Assembly (NCBI GenBank): GCA_011051075.1 | Contig: DREN01000048.1 | Location: forward strand, 1 to 5,018 | Length of the DNA: 5,018 bases | Direction of reading: 5' to 3' | Source of the DNA: Deltaproteobacteria bacterium | Lineage (GTDB): Bacteria > Desulfobacterota > DSM-4660 > Desulfatiglandales > Desulfatiglandaceae | In this document: positions 1 through 5,018 of the stretch, piece after piece | Numbering within the stretch: position 1 is the stretch's first letter | Layout of the letters: every line of letters starts with the position of its first letter | Notes under the pieces: model-generated | Seen by the model: the letters and a program-made list of their open reading frames with translations, nothing else | Databases searched by the model: none | Told to the model about the DNA's origin: nothing | Program-made: the position numbers and the translations under genes

Positions 1-549
1 ATAAAAATAGTGCCGCTCCGGTCTGACCTTTATCATCACCCCGGGGAGATCAAATGAATGGCTCTCGATCCGGGCAAGCTCATCGCGGGATATGCCCCTC
101 TTAAGGCAGACCGGCTTGAAGGGGTATCCCCGGTCCGCCTTGTCCAGGGTCAGGCCAGCACGTTCCGGGTCCACATGTGCGAACCTCCTCAACTGCTCAA
201 GTAGCTGCGGCCGATCCTGAACCTCCTCAGGGATCACGTAGATGTCGTAAGAGGGGCGGTTATCCACCAGCACCCGTTCCTTTCTATCCAGGATTATCCC
301 CCTGAAGGGCGGAATGTCGTGGAGACGGATACGGTTATGCTCTGATTTGGCCCGGTAGGCGGCGCCGCTTACAACCTGAAGGTACCAGAGTCTCACCATG
401 AGAACGCCGAATACGATCAGGACAAACACCACGGCTATCTTAAGCTGCCTGGCAAAGATCTCTGAAGAAACCGGATCGAATTTTGACGCTCTCAACACCC
501 TGAACCTATCCTGTAGCACGTCCGGGTTGATGAAAAACAGGTTCCCCAA
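1..549 (-). CDS. mrdA: Penicillin-binding protein 2 (elongation transpeptidase), N-terminal part, cut by the window edge
   Basis: PBP2 is the class B transpeptidase that cross-links peptidoglycan during cell elongation, working with RodA and MreBCD in the inner membrane and periplasm. About 183 codons are visible, out of roughly 600 in the family. They encode a short cytoplasmic tail, one membrane segment (about residues 37-53, IAVVFVLIVFGVLMV) followed by RLWYLQVV, and the start of the PBP dimerisation region with the typical NRIRLHDIPPFRGIILDR and DNRPSYDIYVIPEE stretches (about 72-109). The catalytic SxxK, SxN and KTG motifs lie beyond base 1. The start is uncertain: the frame opens after a TGA at 559-561 and holds no ATG before the membrane segment. 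Candidates are TTG 549, CTG 540 and GTG 519, none with a good Shine-Dalgarno; I give the longest. It follows mreD as the fourth gene of the operon, with rodA the expected next gene outside the window. Confidence 0.93.
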   Translation of the reverse strand, partial: MGNLFFINPDVLQDRFRVLRASKFDPVSSEIFARQLKIAVVFVLIVFGVLMVRLWYLQVVSGAAYRAKSEHNRIRLHDIPPFRGIILDRKERVLVDNRPSYDIYVIPEEVQDRPQLLEQLRRFAHVDPERAGLTLDKADRGYPFKPVCLKRGISRDELARIESHSFDLPGVMIKVRPERHYFY

Positions 550-654
550 GAAAAGGGTTCACCGCACACAAGGGCCAACGAAGCGTCGCCTCAAACCTCC
601 GAGTTGAGGGGCAAATACCCCGTTGGTTGAGGCAAAGTTCCGCCGAGGCGGGAG

Positions 655-682
655 ATCCAGCATCCAGCATCCAGGATCCAGC
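655..682. repeat. Tandem heptamer repeat ATCCAGC (four copies)
   Basis: Four back-to-back 7-mers are seen: ATCCAGC at 655, 662 and 676, and ATCCAGG at 669. A decayed fifth unit, ATCGGGT, follows at 683. The repeat lies in the 212-bp gap between mreD and mrdA and reads GCTGGAT on the operon strand. A 12-bp palindrome (CCGCC-GA-GGCGG, 640-651) directly abuts it. The rest of the gap (560-639 and 690-761) holds no gene I can support. The function is unknown; it looks like a dispersed intergenic repeat rather than a regulatory site. Confidence 0.8.
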
Positions 683-761
683 ATCGGGTAGTAATGAGCA
701 GAAAATATGCATGGTTCCAAAAGCCTGGCTCAAAATTTGCGATCTTGCTCTGTTTTCACGC

Positions 762-1232
762 CTACACCCCCTCTGGGGGAGCGGCACCGTTCTCCTCTTC
801 AGTAATGCCCCTCAGCCGGTGGAGCAGGCTGAAGAGAAAGGGGGTGATCAGACCCGTGCCGATTATGGAAATTAGGGAAGCGCTGAGGAACCACCGGTTA
901 ATAACCACGGAACCGGAAAAAAGAGAGAGTACAACCAAAAACAGTAAGTTTTTCAAAAAGACCGCCAGACCGATTATGATCATCTCCCCTTTGACGGTCT
1001 GGATGTCAAAAAAGAGCGAGGCAAGGTATATCCCCAGGAAAACCATGAGATAGATAAAGGCGAAAAGGCCGTAGAAGCCGCCTGAAAAGATGTCGATCAG
1101 AAGCCCCTGCCCCACTGCAAAGGCGCCTGCCTGGACGGGGCCGCAGCAGAGGAAAATATAGGCAGTCAGCACGGTCAGCAGGTCCAGATCAAAGACACCC
1201 ACAGCTTGAGCACCGACGCAGGCCCCCTTCAA
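762..1232 (-). CDS. mreD: Rod shape-determining protein MreD (start uncertain)
   Basis: MreD is a small multi-pass inner-membrane protein that links MreC to the rest of the elongasome. The 156-residue product is almost entirely hydrophobic. It carries the family pattern of an acidic residue pair and membrane segment (FDLDLLTVLTAYIFL), then GQGLLIDIFSGGFYGLFAFIYLMVFLGIYL, then two more hydrophobic blocks. It ends in a charged tail. Position between mreC and mrdA supports the call strongly. The start given is the only TTG; no ATG or GTG occurs in the open frame, which begins after a TAA at 1320-1322. Twenty-nine further codons (to 1319) read as plausible MreD N-terminus, including KRLSGFCVAAWLYGVLFTLL, so the true start is probably upstream. 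One option is a rare ATC at 1307, which has AAGGGGAA a suitable distance before it. An in-frame ATG at 1346 is cut off by the TAA. Confidence 0.9.
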   Translation of the reverse strand: MKGACVGAQAVGVFDLDLLTVLTAYIFLCCGPVQAGAFAVGQGLLIDIFSGGFYGLFAFIYLMVFLGIYLASLFFDIQTVKGEMIIIGLAVFLKNLLFLVVLSLFSGSVVINRWFLSASLISIIGTGLITPFLFSLLHRLRGITEEENGAAPPEGV

Positions 1233-1407
1233 CAGGGTGAACAGAACCCCGTACAGCCAGGCGGCAACGCAAAAACCCGAAAGTCTCTTCTCTTTTGAAC
1301 CGGAGATGGCTCTTTCCCCTTAAGATATAGGCTTACAGAAAAGCATTTTGGGGTTGCTGTGACCCACCCCGAAAATAAATTAAGGTGGCAGTTGTGTTAC
1401 GGTACTT

Positions 1408-1479
1408 GAAACTGGAAACTCGAAACTTGAGAAAGAAATGACAATTCAGATTGTTATCAAGTTTCAAATTTCCAGTTTC
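1408..1479 (-). repeat. Long fold-back element with GAAACTN heptamers between mreC and mreD
   Basis: Two 23-nt arms, 1408-1430 and 1457-1479, are inverted copies differing at two positions. Read as plus-strand RNA, the two differences are C-A mismatches. Read as minus-strand (operon-sense) RNA they are U-G wobbles, so the whole 23-bp stem can pair. A second small stem, ACAAT/ATTGT with a TCAG loop (1441-1454), caps it. The left arm is three GAAACTN units in a row (period 7). No T-run follows on the minus strand, so it is not a standard terminator. It sits in the ~290-bp mreC-mreD gap, where no other gene is visible. It could be a REP/MITE-like dispersed repeat or an mRNA processing or stability structure. 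Confidence 0.8.
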
Positions 1480-1608
1480 TTGGAGTTTCACAGGAAAAAT
1501 CTCTTGGGAGACCGCACATCAAAAACCCCAAAAACATTTTCTTAAACTCTATATGAATTCCCCGCCGACCGGGGATGATATGTTGATAGGTTCCATCACG
1601 CAACCGCC

Positions 1609-2445
1609 TCAGTCACTCTCCTGTCTCTTTCCCGTCCCGGTCCGTATGACCAGGACCTCCTCTAACTTCGAAAAGTCAACTGAAGGGGTAACCTCAACCC
1701 CCTTGAAAAGTTCCCCGGGCAGATCCTTCACCTTGGATATCCTCCCCACGGGGAGTCCCTTTGGGAAAATCCCCCCCAGCCCAGAGGTAATCACCGTATC
1801 GCCCACGGTCACGTCGCTGGATTTAGCCATGTAATCCATCCTGCAAACATCCGTGGAAAGGCCCTTCACCATTCCCCTGTCCCGGGACTCCTGGGTCAGG
1901 CAGTCCACAGCGCTGTTCTGATCTATGATGAGCAGGACTTTGGCGTAATGGGGTGAAACTGAGACTATCCTGCCCACTACACCCGAGGCGTTTACAACCG
2001 GCATGTCCCACTTAAGTCCGGCCCGTCCTCCTTTATCAATAATGACCGATTTAAACCATCCGGTGGGATCGATGCCTATGACCTGGGCCGCGGTAACCGG
2101 CTGTCTGATGACATCCTTGAACTGGAGGAGTTGTCTCAGCCTTTCGTGGGTGGCAAGCAGTTCCCTGTATCGGCTGTTCTCCATCCTGAGAGAGTTGACC
2201 TCCCGCTTCAGCCGGATGTTTTCCTGGCGTGCATCCACCAGGTAGAAGTAATTGAACCAGAAGTCTTTTGTAAAGTCTATGGTTACCCTGATGAGTTTCT
2301 GGAAGGGAGCGGTAATTTCTACAATAAGCTGCTCAGCCGGATTCCACGGCCTTCTGAGACCGGAAGTTGAAGAGAGGAGAAGCAGGACAAGGCAGATAAA
2401 GAATATCGATATCCATATTTTGCGTAAGTATTTTTCACCTTTCAA
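1609..2445 (-). CDS. mreC: Rod shape-determining protein MreC
   Basis: MreC is a bitopic inner-membrane protein whose periplasmic part forms filaments and activates PBP2, coupling MreB to wall synthesis. The 278-residue product has a basic N-terminus, one membrane anchor at about residues 11-27, a coiled-coil stretch at about 72-108 (DARQENIRLKREVNSLRMEN and onward), and then the MreC beta-domain at about 115-268. That domain includes DPTGWFKSVIIDKG, VVNASGVVGRI, LLIIDQNSAV and TSGLGGIFPKGLPVGRI, all typical of the family. The length is normal. Translation begins at a TTG with AGGA about 9 bases upstream; the nearby ATG at 2463 is out of frame and meets a stop after six codons. It lies 82 bp after mreB on the same strand and is likely cotranscribed with it. 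Confidence 0.96.
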   Translation of the reverse strand: MKGEKYLRKIWISIFFICLVLLLLSSTSGLRRPWNPAEQLIVEITAPFQKLIRVTIDFTKDFWFNYFYLVDARQENIRLKREVNSLRMENSRYRELLATHERLRQLLQFKDVIRQPVTAAQVIGIDPTGWFKSVIIDKGGRAGLKWDMPVVNASGVVGRIVSVSPHYAKVLLIIDQNSAVDCLTQESRDRGMVKGLSTDVCRMDYMAKSSDVTVGDTVITSGLGGIFPKGLPVGRISKVKDLPGELFKGVEVTPSVDFSKLEEVLVIRTGTGKRQESD

Positions 2446-2527
2446 CGATAAAATCCTGTCATGAGCTGTCCCGCATTGATGGTCAAGTAGTCCTGTTCGG
2501 AAAAGGACCCTCTGCTCTCTCCGGTGG

Positions 2528-3562
2528 CTACCTGATCGTTACCTCCCTGAGCATGGAAATATTATCGAGGGCCATGCCTGAACCGAGAACAACCGTGGAA
2601 AGGGGGTCTTCGGTAACGGTTATGGGGAGCTTTGTCTCTTCCCTCAGGAGGACGTCCAGATTCTTCAGTAACGATCCGCCCCCTGCCAGGACAATGCCTG
2701 TGTCCACAATATCCGCGGCCAGCTCGGGGGGGGTCTGTTCCAGGGCAATCCTGACGGTCTCTACTATGGTCTCGATCTGTTCCGAGATCGCCTGCCGCAC
2801 CTCGTCCGAATCTATGGTCAGGATCTTGGGGATGCCGGTGACCAGATCCCGGCCCTTTACATCTATTGTCTCGGCCTGGTCGCTGGGGTAGGCGCTGCCG
2901 ATGCCGGTCTTTATGAGTTCCGCGGTGGTAATCCCGATGAGCAGGTTATACTTCCTCTTCACATACTGAAGGATCGCCTCGTCCATCTTGTCTCCGCCCA
3001 CCCTGACCGACTTACTGTAGACAATGCCCGCAAGGGAGATAACCGCCACCTCTGTGGTCCCTCCACCAATATCAACCACCATATTGCTGGTGGGTTCGGT
3101 AATGGGCAATCCAGCCCCTATGGCCGCGGCCATGGGTTCCTCGATGAGAAAAACCTCCCGGGCACCGGCAGACTCTGCAGACTCGCGGACCGCCCTTTTC
3201 TCAACCTGGGTGATCCCGCTGGGAACGCAGATGATGATTCTCGGTCTTACAAGGGTCCTGCGGTTGTGGGCTTTCCTGATGAAATGACGGAGCATTGCCT
3301 CTGTGATTTCAAAGTCCGCGATCACACCGTCCTTCATGGGCCGTATGGCCACGATATTTCCCGGTGTGCGACCCAACATCATCTTGGCCTCTCTGCCCAC
3401 TGACAAAACCTTACTGCCGCCGCGCCCGTTCTTCCTCACCGCCACCACAGAGGGCTCGCTCAGGATGATCCCCTTGCCTTTCATGTACACAAGAGTGTTG
3501 GCCGTGCCGAGATCTATGGCTAAATCGTTTGAAAATAAGCCCAAAATGGGATCAAGAAGCAT
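2528..3562 (-). CDS. mreB: Actin-like cell shape protein MreB
   Basis: MreB is a bacterial actin that polymerises with ATP under the inner membrane and steers lateral peptidoglycan synthesis. The product is 344 residues, normal for the family, with all nucleotide-binding elements in order. These are phosphate 1 DLGTANT (17-23), VPSGITQVEKRAV (113-125), EEPMAAAIGA (141-150), phosphate 2 VVDIGGGTTEVAV (162-174), VRVGGDKMDEAI (187-198) and the adenosine motif LAGGGSLLKNLD (292-303). A hydrophobic N-terminal stretch (MLLDPILGLF) fits the membrane-binding N-terminus. The ATG at 3562 has a near-perfect Shine-Dalgarno (AAAGGAGG) five bases upstream, so the start is secure. It is the first gene of the leftward mre operon and is divergent from rpmH. 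Nothing in the protein looks unusual. Confidence 0.99.
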   Translation of the reverse strand: MLLDPILGLFSNDLAIDLGTANTLVYMKGKGIILSEPSVVAVRKNGRGGSKVLSVGREAKMMLGRTPGNIVAIRPMKDGVIADFEITEAMLRHFIRKAHNRRTLVRPRIIICVPSGITQVEKRAVRESAESAGAREVFLIEEPMAAAIGAGLPITEPTSNMVVDIGGGTTEVAVISLAGIVYSKSVRVGGDKMDEAILQYVKRKYNLLIGITTAELIKTGIGSAYPSDQAETIDVKGRDLVTGIPKILTIDSDEVRQAISEQIETIVETVRIALEQTPPELAADIVDTGIVLAGGGSLLKNLDVLLREETKLPITVTEDPLSTVVLGSGMALDNISMLREVTIR

Positions 3563-3647
3563 TGGTTCCTCCTTTCAACCTGACCGGTGGGGCAATGGAG
3601 ACCGTGATTTTGGGTTATCCGAAAAAAGTCCAAGGTGCACGGGTAAT

Positions 3648-3653
3648 AGTATA
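3648..3653 (-). promoter_or_regulatory. Candidate -10 box for the mre operon
   Basis: On the minus strand TATACT lies about 86 bp upstream of the mreB ATG, at a reasonable distance for a leader. No good -35 box is found 16-18 bp further upstream, so this is a weak call resting on the -10 match alone. Confidence 0.3.
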
Positions 3654-3853
3654 GTCTGCCTCCCATTGATAACCTGGGAGCATGTTCCCCGCAATGGATG
3701 GTACCAGAAAAATTTCCTCGGACAAGATCCCTGATCCCGCCCCCGCTGGGGAAGCAGGCAGTGGTAACCTTGGCAATTTTATGAAAAAAAAGAGGTTCTG
3801 TCAGACCCTCCAGGCGTCAGCCAGTCCCCATACACCTGACCACGAATTTTCTA

Positions 3854-3882
3854 AAGATATATCAGAAGTTTCAAATTATCAA
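3854..3882 (-). promoter_or_regulatory. Alternative weak sigma70-like promoter toward mreB
   Basis: On the minus strand TTGATA (3877-3882) and TATCTT (3854-3859) are 17 bp apart, giving 5/6 and 4/6 matches to the consensus. It would produce a leader of about 285 nt before mreB. It competes with the -10 candidate at 3648-3653, and only transcript 5'-end data could choose between them. Confidence 0.25.
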
Positions 3883-3967
3883 TGAGAAAATCTTGCCTGA
3901 AAAAAGAGTCTCGCCCAGGTTTCCCGGTCCCCTGAACTGCCTTTGATACGGCAGGGCCGAATTTGTC

Positions 3968-3997
3968 TTGACAACCTGCTGTAACGGTAGTTATACT
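3968..3997 (+). promoter_or_regulatory. Strong sigma70-type promoter for rpmH-rnpA-yidD
   Basis: A perfect -35 box, TTGACA (3968-3973), is followed after 18 bp by TATACT (3992-3997), with A/T-rich sequence downstream. Transcription would start near 4004, leaving a leader of about 30 nt before the L34 start codon. This matches the high expression expected for a ribosomal protein gene. Confidence 0.8.
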
Positions 3998-4033
3998 ATA
4001 AAATTCAAAAAAGATATATAAAGGGATTACGTC

Positions 4034-4168
4034 ATGAAAAGAACTTACCAGCCCAGTAGGATAAAGAGAGCGAGGACCCATGGTTTCAGGGCGAGGATGA
4101 GCACGAAAGGCGGCATCAGCGTTCTTAAGAGAAGGAGGGCCAAGGGGCGCAAGCGATTAACCGTGTAA
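4034..4168 (+). CDS. rpmH: 50S ribosomal protein L34
   Basis: L34 is a small, very basic protein of the large ribosomal subunit that binds 23S rRNA. The 44-residue product begins MKRTYQPSRIKRARTHGFRA, continues RMSTKGGISVLKRRRAKGRK and ends RLTV. This is the family pattern over its full length, including the KRTYQPS start, the HGFRARM core and the RRRAKGRKRL tail. The common length is 44-46 residues. The ATG has AAAGGGA a short distance upstream and lies about 37 bp after the -10 box of a strong promoter. It is the first gene of the rightward operon and is followed 36 bp later by the ATG of the split rnpA reading frame. One small variation is ILE at position 10, where many homologues have asparagine or threonine. 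Confidence 0.98.
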   Translation: MKRTYQPSRIKRARTHGFRARMSTKGGISVLKRRRAKGRKRLTV

Positions 4169-4204
4169 GGCACCCACAGGCCTGACCGAGTTTCCTCATA
4201 TTCG

Positions 4205-4243
4205 ATGAGATCTTTTTCATTTCCAAAAAAAAAAGATTATTGA
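4205..4243 (+). other. Out-of-frame N-terminus of rnpA (ATG to TGA)
   Basis: From ATG 4205 the frame encodes MRSFSFPKKKDY and then stops at TGA 4241-4243. Up to the lysines this is the usual RnpA opening (an FSFPK-like stretch before RLLKRADF), but the rest of RnpA is in another frame. The switch falls at the A10 run 4225-4234. With one added A, or two removed, the frame reads straight into RLLKRADFVN of rnpA. No clear Shine-Dalgarno precedes the ATG. Confidence 0.75.
4225..4234 (+). other. A10 homopolymer at the rnpA frame switch (possible slippage site)
   Basis: Ten consecutive A residues lie exactly where the reading frame must change to join the RnpA N-terminus to its body. Runs of nine or more A are known sites of RNA polymerase slippage and are also classic sites of sequencing or assembly indels. 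The sequence alone cannot separate these explanations. Confidence 0.7.
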
Positions 4244-4560
4244 AACGAGCTGATTTTGTCAATCTGAATCGATGGGGGAAACGCTGTCACACGAGACATT
4301 TCGTAGTTATTACGAGGAAAAACAGTCTGGGTATTACGAGACTGGGGGTAACCGTCAGCAAAAGGGTGGGCAACGCAGTCAAGAGGAACAGGGTTAAACG
4401 CCTGATCAGAGAGTTTTTCAGACTCAACTATTTTGAAATTCCCCGGGGCTACGATATGGTCATCACAGCAAAGAAGGATGCAAGCCGTCTGGATTTCTGG
4501 AAAATTAAAGAGGAACTTGGAGCAATTCTTTTCAAAAAGAGCTCTAATTTATGGGTTTAG
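4240..4560 (+). CDS. rnpA: Ribonuclease P protein component (frame-disrupted N-terminus or TTG start)
   Basis: RnpA is the basic protein subunit of RNase P; it helps the catalytic RNA bind and cut the 5' leader of precursor tRNAs in the cytoplasm. From TTG 4240 the product is 106 residues. It contains the central-cleft start LKRADFVNLN, HTRHFVVI, RLGVTVSKRVGNAV and the RNR signature KRNRVKRLIREFF (48-60), then GYDMVITAKKDA and a C-terminal helix. It lacks the usual ~12 leading residues. These are encoded just upstream from ATG 4205 but sit one base out of frame across an A10 run. An A-rich stretch before the TTG could act as a weak ribosome binding site, so a shortened but working protein is possible. 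It lies between rpmH and yidD, the standard arrangement. The identity is certain; the exact N-terminus is not. Confidence 0.95.
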   Translation: MKRADFVNLNRWGKRCHTRHFVVITRKNSLGITRLGVTVSKRVGNAVKRNRVKRLIREFFRLNYFEIPRGYDMVITAKKDASRLDFWKIKEELGAILFKKSSNLWV

Positions 4561-4573
4561 ATATATACCTGTA

Positions 4574-4765
4574 GTGCTGATATCCATGTATCAGCACCTT
4601 GTATCCCCTTTTTTGCCTCCATCCTGCCGTTTCTATCCCACATGCTCAAACTACGCCCGCCTCGCCTTCAAGAAGTACGGGATCTTAAAGGGGGGATGGT
4701 TGGCCCTCGTCAGGATCTCTAAATGCAACCCTTTTCATCCTGGAGGACATGACCCGCTCCCTTGA
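4574..4765 (+). CDS. yidD: Membrane protein insertion efficiency factor YidD (start uncertain)
   Basis: YidD is a small, membrane-associated protein with an amphipathic N-terminal helix that aids YidC-dependent insertion of membrane proteins. The 63 residues from GTG 4574 show the whole family core: MYQHLVSPFLPPSCRFYPTC, SNYARLAFKKYG, LKGGWLALVRISKC and NPFHPGGHDPLP, with conserved cysteines at 18, 24 and 51. Family members are usually ~70-85 residues and start a few residues earlier. The same frame continues upstream as GFRYIPVV, which resembles the family helix but has no ATG, GTG or TTG nearby. The natural-looking ATG at 4551, overlapping the rnpA stop, is out of frame and stops after seven codons. 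ATG 4586 is another, shorter choice. No ribosome binding site is evident, so coupling to rnpA translation is likely. Confidence 0.92.
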   Translation: MLISMYQHLVSPFLPPSCRFYPTCSNYARLAFKKYGILKGGWLALVRISKCNPFHPGGHDPLP

Positions 4766-4785
4766 TATGAGACAACCTGTTATGG

Positions 4786-4813
4786 CTGACGGGTTATTGA
4801 AAAAACCCGTCAG
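4786..4813. repeat. Perfect 10-bp inverted repeat between yidD and yidC
   Basis: CTGACGGGTT (4786-4795) and AACCCGTCAG (4804-4813) are exact inverted copies around the 8-nt loop ATTGAAAA. No T-run follows on either strand, so it is not a classical Rho-independent terminator. It may be an RNA processing or stability hairpin, or a palindromic dispersed repeat. The 140-bp gap between yidD and yidC holds no other feature that I can support. Confidence 0.7.
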
Positions 4814-4905
4814 GGGGCACTGCCGAATCCCGTGCCCTTTACCCTGAATCCCCACCCTTGAGGCCCGGGTCGGATCAGCAGTATCAGACACCTGAAAAAG
4901 AGAAT

Positions 4906-5018
4906 ATGGATAAGAGAACAGTATTAGCCTTTGTATTATCGTTTGTAGTGTTGGTTGGATGGTCACTTTTTTTCGCCCCCAAACCGGAGCAGACCCCTCC
5001 CAGAAAGGAACCTTCCAC
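4906..5018 (+). CDS. yidC: Membrane protein insertase YidC, N-terminal fragment, cut by the window edge
   Basis: YidC inserts and folds inner-membrane proteins, alone or with the Sec translocon. Only 37 complete codons are present. They encode MDKRTVLAFVLSFVVLVGWS, LFFAPKP and a proline- and charge-rich linker. This is the characteristic Gram-negative YidC start: a short D-x-R cytoplasmic tail, the first membrane segment (about residues 5-24) and the opening of the variable periplasmic linker. The large periplasmic domain and the conserved insertase core lie beyond the window. The ATG has a weak AAAGAGA ribosome binding site a few bases upstream. It follows yidD by 140 bp in the conserved rpmH-rnpA-yidD-yidC order, which supports the call despite the short fragment. 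Confidence 0.93.
   Translation, partial: MDKRTVLAFVLSFVVLVGWSLFFAPKPEQTPPRKEPS

Larger units (their letters stand above)
3563..4033. other. Divergent intergenic region between mreB and rpmH
   Basis: About 470 bp separate the two divergent operons. I see no credible gene here: the short open frames lack ribosome binding sites and recognisable sequence. The region contains the rpmH promoter, weak mreB promoter candidates, an A8 run (3783-3790) and a small stem CTGCC/GGCAG (3937-3954). No clear cluster of DnaA boxes is visible, so there is no support for an origin although rpmH is often near one. Confidence 0.7.

Noticed and set aside
262..270. TTATCCACC, close to a DnaA box
   Set aside because: It is inside mrdA coding sequence (the VDNRP stretch), is a single copy, and has no cluster around it.
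605..620. GGGG-CAAATA-CCCC mini-hairpin near the mrdA start
   Set aside because: A four-base stem is too short to support a terminator or attenuator call.
3741..3751. CCCC-GCT-GGGG mini-hairpin in the divergent region
   Set aside because: A four-base stem with no T-run; not distinguishable from chance.
3781..3885. Small open frame beginning MKKKRFCQTL (34 residues) in the mreB-rpmH gap
   Set aside because: No ribosome binding site, no recognisable motif, and it starts at an A8 run in non-coding sequence; probably chance.
3851..4081. Minus-strand open frame of 76 codons overlapping rpmH and its promoter
   Set aside because: It runs antisense through the rpmH start and promoter and resembles no family I know.
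4749..4853. Short plus-strand frame from the ATG at 4749 across the yidD-yidC gap
   Set aside because: It overlaps the end of yidD, runs through the palindrome, and has no conserved-looking sequence.
4685..4966. Minus-strand open frame across yidD, the hairpin and yidC
   Set aside because: A shadow of the yidD and yidC reading frames with no family resemblance.

Overview
This window looks like a piece of a Gram-negative chromosome, most likely from a deltaproteobacterium (Desulfobacterota/Syntrophobacteria type). That placement is an inference from the gene order mreB-mreC-mreD-mrdA, the protein styles, and the heptamer-type intergenic repeats; no marker here fixes the taxon. All the genes recognised are core housekeeping genes. 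I see no defence system, transposase, phage gene, CRISPR array or tRNA.

Left part, minus strand (1-3562): the cell-shape (Rod/elongasome) operon, read right to left. It runs mreB (actin-like scaffold), mreC (periplasmic scaffold), mreD (membrane partner) and the first ~183 codons of mrdA (PBP2, elongation transpeptidase), which leaves the window at base 1. The usually tight mreC-mreD and mreD-mrdA junctions are each widened to 200-300 bp. Each holds a period-7 repeat: a 72-nt fold-back built from GAAACTN units at 1408-1479, and an ATCCAGC tandem at 655-682.

Middle (3563-4033): a divergent intergenic region of about 470 bp with no convincing gene. It holds a strong sigma70-type promoter for rpmH and weaker candidates for mreB.

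Right part, plus strand (4034-5018): the conserved ribosome/RNase P/membrane-insertion cluster rpmH (L34), rnpA (RNase P protein), yidD (membrane insertion efficiency factor) and the start of yidC (membrane insertase), which leaves the window at 5018. dnaA, often upstream of rpmH in other bacteria, is replaced here by the divergent mre operon.

The most notable anomaly is at the start of rnpA. The family-typical N-terminus is present from an ATG at 4205, but it is separated from the body by a run of ten A residues that puts the two parts out of frame. One extra A would restore a classic RnpA. This is either a homopolymer sequence error, a transcriptional-slippage site, or a case of TTG initiation downstream. 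yidD shows a milder, similar problem, and mreD and mrdA lack an ATG, so four of the eight genes have unresolved starts.
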